From Deinococcus sp. QL22 (GTDB taxonomy: Bacteria; Deinococcota; Deinococci; Deinococcales; Deinococcaceae), in assembly GCF_023370075.1 (NCBI RefSeq), contig NZ_CP097149.1:1012001-1076000 (forward strand): a DNA stretch of 64,000 nucleotides. Direction: 5' to 3'. How positions within the stretch are numbered: the stretch's first letter is position 1; every line of letters starts with the position of its first letter. The notes beneath the pieces are model-generated. The model did no database searches. It was not told the DNA's origin and saw only the letters and a list, made by a program, of their open reading frames with translations. Made by a program: the position numbers and the translations under genes. Below, piece by piece: positions 59,159 to 64,000 of this stretch.

Positions 59159-60055
59159 TGTCAGCCTTTCAGCACTGCTGGACGCCGGGAAGCCCTCAAC
59201 GACCCACGCGGCAGCCTGTTCAGAGACTTTTTGCGCCTCGTGGACGGCTTGCAACCCCGTTTTTTCGTGATGGAGAATGTGCGCGGGCTGCTGTCGGCTA
59301 CCCTCAAGCACCGCCCGATTTCCGAACGCGGCCCGGCCCAGGCCTCCCCAATCCTGACGCCCGAAGAGCAGCGCGGCTCGGCTTTTGAAGTCATTCTTAG
59401 TGAGTTTCGGCGCATCGGCTACAGCTTCGAATATGGCCTGCTGAACGCGGCAGATTACGGCACGCCCCAGACCCGTCAGCGCGTGGTGATTTTGGGCAGC
59501 CGCGACGGAGAGGCGCTGAGTTTGCCTGCGCCCACCCACAGCAAAGTCGGCCTGCATCTTCCGAAGTGGCTGACCCTGCGTGACGCCCTGCACGACCTGC
59601 ACGACCCGGAACCCCGCTTTCAGCCGTACAGCGAGGCCCGCCTTAAGTTTCTGCGCCTCGTGCCTGAAGGCGGCAATTGGCGCAGCCTGCCCCCCGAACT
59701 GCAGATGGAAGCGATGGGCGGCGCGTACTCTTCCGGCGGTGGCAAGGTCGGCTTTTACCGCCGTCTAAGTTGGGATAAACCCGCGCTCACCGTGACGACG
59801 AGTCCGGCACAGAAGGCCACCGACATGTGCCACCCCATGCAAGACCGCCCCCTCAGCGTGCGCGAATCGGCCCGGCTCCAAGGCTTTCCCGATCACTGGG
59901 AATTTTGCGGCAGCCTCAGCGACCAATACCGCCAAATCGGAAACGCCGTGCCGACCCAGCTTGGACAGGCGATTGGCACGGCGCTGATGGTTGCTGCACG
60001 TGGGGAAACTGCATCAGCGCAGGCTGGCGCACCACGGGTTGAAATTCCGGCGTAG
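59138..60055 (+). pseudogene. DNA (cytosine-5) methyltransferase lacking its N-terminus
   Basis: The frame is open from the TGA at 59135-59137. Motif IV is complete (GGPPCQPFSTAGRREALND, catalytic Cys at 59159-59161). Motif VI (FFVMENVRGLLS), motif VIII (YGTPQTRQRVVILGSR), the target region and motifs IX-X (RESARLQGFPDHW, YRQIGNAVPTQLGQAIGTAL) follow. Motifs I-III, which bind SAM, are absent; the usual first ~75 residues have been replaced by the endonuclease fragment. It should be inactive. Confidence 0.82.
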
Positions 60056-60158
60056 CTCACTGATTGACGTCCTGCCCAACCCCCTCTTCCCCTTCTCTTC
60101 AGATTCCCCCAATGCGTCCCATCAGCCCCACTTCATCTGGGTGTGACATCTTTCTCTC

Positions 60159-60560
60159 ATGAGAACTTACGTCCGAATGGTGGCATTGGCGGCAGCTTTG
60201 ATGGGAATGTCCGAGGCGGCGACAGCGCTGACCACGGCCACTGCAAACTTGCGGCGCACGCCCACCACCACAGGCGCGGTACTGGGAACCGTGCCCAAAA
60301 ACACGCTGGTGCTGGTGGCCTGCTCTGGGTCTACCCAGTGGTGCCGCACGACCTATAAAGGCACGGCAGGGTATGTGGCCCGGTCACTGCTGAAACCCGT
60401 GACTGGCAGCGCCCGCCTGACCGGAAACGGAACCGTGTATTACCGCACCTGTACCCAAATGCGCGCGGCAGGCGTGGCCCCGGTCAAATTGGGCGAGCCT
60501 GCCTACCGCACGGCGTTAGACCGCAACCAGAACAGCATCGCCTGCGAACGCGGCGAGTAA
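60159..60560 (+). CDS. Secreted SH3b and excalibur-domain protein
   Basis: 133 residues. Signal peptide RMVALAAALMGMSEAATA. Residues ~24-80 form a bacterial SH3 domain (ANLRRTPTTTGAVLGTVPKN, TTYKGTAGYVARSLLKPV). Residues ~90-133 are an excalibur calcium-binding domain (RTCTQMRAAGVAPVKLGEPA, then ALDRNQNSIACE) with two Cys. Such proteins bind cell wall or surface ligands outside the membrane. A terminator follows. Confidence 0.85.
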   Translation: MRTYVRMVALAAALMGMSEAATALTTATANLRRTPTTTGAVLGTVPKNTLVLVACSGSTQWCRTTYKGTAGYVARSLLKPVTGSARLTGNGTVYYRTCTQMRAAGVAPVKLGEPAYRTALDRNQNSIACERGE

Positions 60561-60569
60561 CACCAAGCT

Positions 60570-60606
60570 GAGAAGAGGCCGCCCCGATGATGTGGGCGGC
60601 CTTCTC
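60570..60606. terminator. Hairpin between convergent genes
   Basis: GAGAAGAGGCCGCCC pairs with GGGCGGCCTTCTC (one bulge) between the SH3b gene and msrB. Stem is strong but without a long U-run. Confidence 0.65.
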
Positions 60607-60615
60607 GATGGTGCT

Positions 60616-61062
60616 TTATTTGCTGAACAGACCCGCAAATTCTCCGTAGCCTTGCGCTTCCAACTCCTCTGCAGGCACAAAGCGCAGGGCCGCCGAATTG
60701 ATGCAGTAGCGCAGGCCGCCCGCCTCCTGTGGGCCGTCGGGGAAGACGTGGCCGAGGTGAGAATCTGCGGCAGTCGAGCGGACTTCGGTGCGGGCATAAC
60801 CGATCTTGTAGTCGGTGTTTTCGGTCAGGGCCTTGCCGGGAATGGGGCGCGTAAAGGAAGGCCAACCGCACCCCGCGTCGTACTTGTCGAGGCTGCTGAA
60901 CAGGGCTTCGCCCGATACCACATCCACGTAAATGCCCGCGCCGTCGTGATCCCAGTATTCGCCCGTGTAGGCCCGCTCGGTGCCCTCGTGCTGGGTCACG
61001 CGGTACTGCTCTGGCGTGAGGTTCTGGCGCAGTTCTGCATCTGTCGGCTTCTGATAGGTCAT
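60616..61062 (-). CDS. msrB: Peptide-methionine (R)-S-oxide reductase
   Basis: 148 residues. The catalytic Cys is in [24 protein letters not shown] and [12 protein letters not shown] are also diagnostic. Zinc-binding CxxC pairs of some MsrB proteins are absent, so it is a zinc-free type. It repairs methionine-R-sulfoxide in proteins. TACACT 8 bases before the ATG at 61062 supports a leaderless start. It is divergent from frnE, another redox gene, over an 82-base gap. Confidence 0.95.
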   Translation of the reverse strand: MTYQKPTDAELRQNLTPEQYRVTQHEGTERAYTGEYWDHDGAGIYVDVVSGEALFSSLDKYDAGCGWPSFTRPIPGKALTENTDYKIGYARTEVRSTAADSHLGHVFPDGPQEAGGLRYCINSAALRFVPAEELEAQGYGEFAGLFSK

Positions 61063-61144
61063 GAAATCAGTGTACGGGGCGGGCCAAATCCGCTTCGTAA
61101 GCCTGCTCTCTGCCGGGGCTGTGCGGACGTGCCAGACTGAATGT

Positions 61145-61918
61145 ATGACTGCCCTTCCTGCTGGCCCCCAACCCCTGCGCATGGATATCTGGTCGGATAT
61201 CGCCTGCCCCTGGTGCTACGTGGGCAAGCGGCGATTCGAGGCGGCGCTGGAAGGTTTTGCTGGCCGGGACGCCGTAGAAGTGGTCTGGCACGCCTTCGAG
61301 CTTGATCCCTCTGCCCCAGTGGAAGAAACCCGGCTGATGCGCGACATTCTGGGCAGCAAGTACGGACAGGGCGCGGCGGGAGCGCAGGCCATGCTGGACA
61401 ACATGACCCAGACCGCAGCGGCAGAGGGGCTGGAATACCACTTTGAACGGTTGGTGCCCACCAATACCTTTGATGCCCACCGGGTGATTCATCTGGCCGG
61501 CCATGAAGGTAAGCAGGACGCCATGAAAGAACGCCTGATGGCCGCGTATTTTACTGAGGGCAAACATGTGGGCAGCCGCGATACGCTGGCGCAACTGGCC
61601 ACCGAAGTGGGGCTGGACGGGGCAGCGGTGCGGGCCGCCCTGGACACCGACGTGGCCGCCGCCGAGGTTCGGCAGGATCAGGCACAGGCGCAGGCTTACG
61701 GCATCAGTGGCGTGCCGTTCTTTGTGCTGGGCGGCAAATACGGCGTCAGTGGCGCACAACCCGCCGAAGTGCTCCGCAGCGCACTGGAGCAACTGTGGGC
61801 CGAACTGAACCCCGCTCCCCTGACCATGCTCAGTCCGGTGGCTGGGGCTGTGGTGGCGGAAGGCTGCGAAGACGGCTCCTGCGCGGTGCCAGAGCGGGAA
61901 GTGGCACAGAAAGCCTAA
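61145..61918 (+). CDS. frnE: FrnE-type DsbA-family oxidoreductase
   Basis: 257 residues of the DsbA/HCCA-isomerase fold. N-terminal CPWC at residues 21-24 ([18 protein letters not shown]), the cis-Pro loop [19 protein letters not shown] and a C-terminal Cx4C (CEDGSC) near residue 245. D. radiodurans FrnE is known to use both pairs as a cytosolic thiol-disulfide isomerase induced by stress. Divergent from msrB, so both may share redox regulation. Confidence 0.92.
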   Translation: MTALPAGPQPLRMDIWSDIACPWCYVGKRRFEAALEGFAGRDAVEVVWHAFELDPSAPVEETRLMRDILGSKYGQGAAGAQAMLDNMTQTAAAEGLEYHFERLVPTNTFDAHRVIHLAGHEGKQDAMKERLMAAYFTEGKHVGSRDTLAQLATEVGLDGAAVRAALDTDVAAAEVRQDQAQAQAYGISGVPFFVLGGKYGVSGAQPAEVLRSALEQLWAELNPAPLTMLSPVAGAVVAEGCEDGSCAVPEREVAQKA

Positions 61919-61932
61919 GCAGTCAAAAGCAC

Positions 61933-63100
61933 CTAGTACAGCGTTCAATTAATACGAATGGTTTCATAGTGGCATCCAAGGGTTCGTCGGGCGGCCTGAG
62001 TCGAGAACTGCCAGTTGAGCGTGATGGCCGCGCGTGAACGCGCGGCCACCCACGCCTCGACTTCGGAACGAAGTCGTTCCAGCGAAGGAATCCGCCGATG
62101 TCAACACTGCCGCTGAAGAGCGCTGAATTCCAACTCCGCCATGTTTAACCAAGAGGCGTGTTTCGGCGTGTAGATCCACTCGAATCGGCCCATCAACCGG
62201 TGGGCCTGTTCTGGGGACATCCACTTGTAGAAGCTGCCCCCATGATGGGTATTGAGGTTGTCCTGCACCAGGGTGATCTGTACCGCTGCTGGGTAGGCCC
62301 GTTCCAGCTCCTCCATGAATGCCGTGTATTCCTCGGCCGTTCGTCGGGCACACACCTTGACGAACCGTCGACCCGTCCGAGGCTCCACCGCGAGCAGCAC
62401 CGCGCCGCTCCCGAATCGTTCGTATTCATAATCTTGCTTTGCAACTCGTCCCGGTTCCATTGGAACCGGGGCCATCACGTCGCCGATCAGGAAACAGGGC
62501 TGCTCATCGAAGCACAACACCGGGAAGCACTCATCGTAGGGCCGGACATACACGTCGAGGACACGCTCCATCTCACACAGGAATTTTGCCGTCAGCTGCG
62601 CGATGCACCACTGCCTTTTGCGGTGCGGCTGGACCGCGTTTTTTTCAGGATGTAGAACACCGTGGACGGCGCAATGCCGTCCACCACGTTCAATTCCACG
62701 GCTTTTTCAGCCAGCAGGCGAATACTCCACTGGGCATGGCCTGTCGGGGCCTCACGGCACGCCAGTGCCGTGATGGCCGCCCGATCCTGGCCCGTAAATT
62801 TCGCGGGTCGGCCGGTATGCGGGGCATCATAGAGCGCCGCGTCCAACCCTCCGAGCACGAAGTGTTTTCGGATCGACTGCACCATCTGCACACTGATCCC
62901 CAGGGCTTCCTTGATCGCCAGATCACCCAGTTGCCGATGGGCCATCAGCAAGATCTGAGCGCGGGTCATGACCCGCGCCTTGTGGGTCCCTTTCGTTGTG
63001 ATGGCTTTGAGAGTCTGTTCCTGCTCAGGGCTCAAATCCACTTTGTACAGCAGAGGGCGAGGCATAACTAACTCTACTAAATTGCAAAACGCTGTACTAG
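61933..63100. mobile_element. IS630-family element
   Basis: Perfect 13-bp inverted repeats: CTAGTACAGCGTT at 61933-61945 and AACGCTGTACTAG at 63088-63100. The outer TA on each side is the probable target duplication. It carries one minus-strand transposase gene in two frames. The right end abuts the terminator stem at 63101. Confidence 0.85.
61945..63065 (-). pseudogene. IS630-family transposase in two frames with one internal stop
   Basis: First frame (63065 to 62592): helix-turn-helix region (HRQLGDLAIKEALGISVQMV, LYDAPHTGRPAKF). At a run of seven A (62639-62645 on the minus strand) the family match passes to the -1 frame: NAVQPHRKRQWCIAQLTAKF, VLCFDEQPCFLIGD (first Asp), ITLVQDNLNTHHGGSFYKW (second Asp), YTPKHASWLNMAELEFSAL (Glu). 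TGA at 62101-62103 then interrupts, and the tail SLERLRSEVEAWVAARS follows. The A-run fits programmed frameshifting; the TGA removes ~50 residues. Confidence 0.78.
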
Positions 63101-63140
63101 AAAAAGCACCTGTCATTCCCACTGGACGACAGGTGCTTTT
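63101..63140. terminator. Bidirectional terminator between frnE and ftsH
   Basis: AAAAAGCACCTGTC and GACAGGTGCTTTTT form a perfect ~14-bp stem with A/T tails on both sides. It serves the convergent ftsH and, before the IS630 insertion, frnE. Confidence 0.85.
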
Positions 63141-63159
63141 TCTTGTGTCAGATGAACAA

Positions 63160-64000
63160 TTACGCCGGGCCGGGTGTTAATTCTCCACTGGGCGCGGGGC
63201 CGTCGCCACCGCTGATGGGCGGCGCTTCCAATTCCGGCAGTAGGCCGCCTGCCAGCACGGTTCGCACGTCGTCTCCGCTGAGGCTTTCGCGGATCATCAG
63301 TTCGTCGGTCAGGCGGTGCAGCACGTGGGCATGCTCGGTCAGCAGGGCGTGGGCGCGGTCATACTGCGAATTCAGAATCAGGGCCGTTTCGGTGTCGATG
63401 GTCTGGGCCGTGTGATCGCTGTAGTTGCTGGGCTGGGGGCCAAAGCCGAGGTAGTTGCTGCTGTCCTGCGCGAGCGCCAGTTGCCCCGCGCCCGACATAC
63501 CCCATTCCGTGACCATGCGGCGGGCAATGGAGGTCGCTTTCTGGAAATCGTTGGCCGCTCCGGTGGTCACTTGCCCGGTGGCCACGTCTTCGGCGGCGTG
63601 TCCTGCCAGCGCCACACAAATCAGGTCAAGCAGGGCAGCGCGGGTGTGATGCATCCGGTCTTCGGGCGTGTACAGGGCCGAACCCAGAGAACGGCCACGC
63701 GGCACGACGGTCAGCTTGTGGGCCTTGTCTGCGTGGGGCAACAGTTGAGCGGCGAGGGCATGTCCAACTTCGTGGTAGGCGGTCACCTTGCGGTCTGCTT
63801 CGCGCACAACGAGACTGCGGCGTTCCGGCCCCATCAGCACCCGGTCACGCGCCTCGTCCACATCCCGCCCCGTAATCCGCGTGCGCCCTTCCCGTGCGGC
63901 GAGCAATGCCGCTTCATTGAGCAGGTTTTCGAGATCAGCCCCCACCATCCCCGCCGTTCTTCTGGCGACCAATGCTAGATCAACGCTGGCATCCAACGGC
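63160..64000 (-). CDS. ftsH: ATP-dependent zinc metalloprotease FtsH (3' part)
   Basis: The last ~280 codons; the AAA+ N-terminal part lies outside the window. Visible are the end of the AAA domain (LVARRTAGMVGADLENLLNE, AALLAAREGRTRITGRDVDE) and the protease domain with zinc motif HEVGH in KVTAYHEVGHALAAQLLPHA, then GRSLGSALYTPEDRMHHTRA and TTGAANDFQKATSIARRMVT. It degrades membrane and short-lived cytosolic proteins, anchored in the inner membrane. The Pro/Gly-rich C-terminal tail is variable in the family. Confidence 0.95.
   Translation of the reverse strand, partial: PLDASVDLALVARRTAGMVGADLENLLNEAALLAAREGRTRITGRDVDEARDRVLMGPERRSLVVREADRKVTAYHEVGHALAAQLLPHADKAHKLTVVPRGRSLGSALYTPEDRMHHTRAALLDLICVALAGHAAEDVATGQVTTGAANDFQKATSIARRMVTEWGMSGAGQLALAQDSSNYLGFGPQPSNYSDHTAQTIDTETALILNSQYDRAHALLTEHAHVLHRLTDELMIRESLSGDDVRTVLAGGLLPELEAPPISGGDGPAPSGELTPGPA

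Noticed and set aside
58762..59388. A complete 208-residue protein.
   Set aside because: Only the first ~130 residues have coding character; the rest is methyltransferase sequence read in the wrong frame.

Overview
The window looks like a chromosomal segment of a Deinococcus species. The evidence is a complete nine-gene V/A-type ATPase operon, a poxvirus-like topoisomerase IB next to uracil-DNA glycosylase, an FrnE-type oxidoreductase with N-terminal CxxC and C-terminal Cx4C motifs, high G+C content, and many starts that sit 6-9 bases after a TANNNT box with no ribosome binding site (leaderless mRNAs). Species cannot be read from the sequence.

Layout. 1-1955: end of a large secreted repeat-type surface protein preceded by a small secreted protein; a related secreted pair lies at 39532-40445. 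1956-10030: an insertion-sequence graveyard with an IS4-type remnant, an IS3 element (3492-5915) split by an IS110 element, a second decayed IS110, and an IS630 element (7652-10003) split by a third IS110. The upstream non-coding regions of the first two IS110s share a conserved block and are candidate bridge RNAs. 10150-14010: exporter, methyltransferase, acetyltransferase, nrdR with an SDR-like protein, and a zinc-ribbon protein. 14133-17479: Nudix hydrolase and replicative helicase dnaB carrying a full intein with a LAGLIDADG endonuclease. 18132-21031: DUF1802, methyltransferase, gpsA and HD-type genes.

21084-29737: V/A-ATPase operon (order G/H-I-K-E-C-F-A-B-D, minus strand) with hairpin-forming repeats between F and A and between B and D. 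30137-31857: glnB-amtB nitrogen-sensing and ammonium-uptake pair. 32195-33977: DUF4126, pth and a conserved hypothetical. 34252-35755: an IS5-type element with 19-bp inverted repeats that also encloses a non-transposase passenger gene. 35849-39372: DUF427, an FMN-dependent alpha-hydroxyacid oxidase, topoisomerase IB and ung. 40761-45168: carA, a secreted DUF3352-like protein, an alkD relic broken by an amber codon and a frameshift, and a short ArgA-type acetyltransferase.

45260-50997: an arginine cluster (argG, DinB-like, two GNATs, argH, HIT-GNAT fusion, another GNAT). 51271-54297: two paralogous secreted barrel-like proteins, an aminotransferase and a LysE-type exporter. 54364-55385: a decayed diguanylate cyclase. 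55666-60055: carB followed by a restriction-modification relic in which the endonuclease N-terminus is joined to a methyltransferase that starts at motif IV. 60159-64000: SH3b/excalibur protein, msrB, frnE, an IS630 element inserted beside a terminator, and the 3' end of ftsH.

Functionally, carA, carB, argG, argH and the ArgA-type protein cover carbamoyl phosphate and late arginine synthesis, with glnB-amtB on the nitrogen side and a LysE exporter possibly removing basic amino acids.
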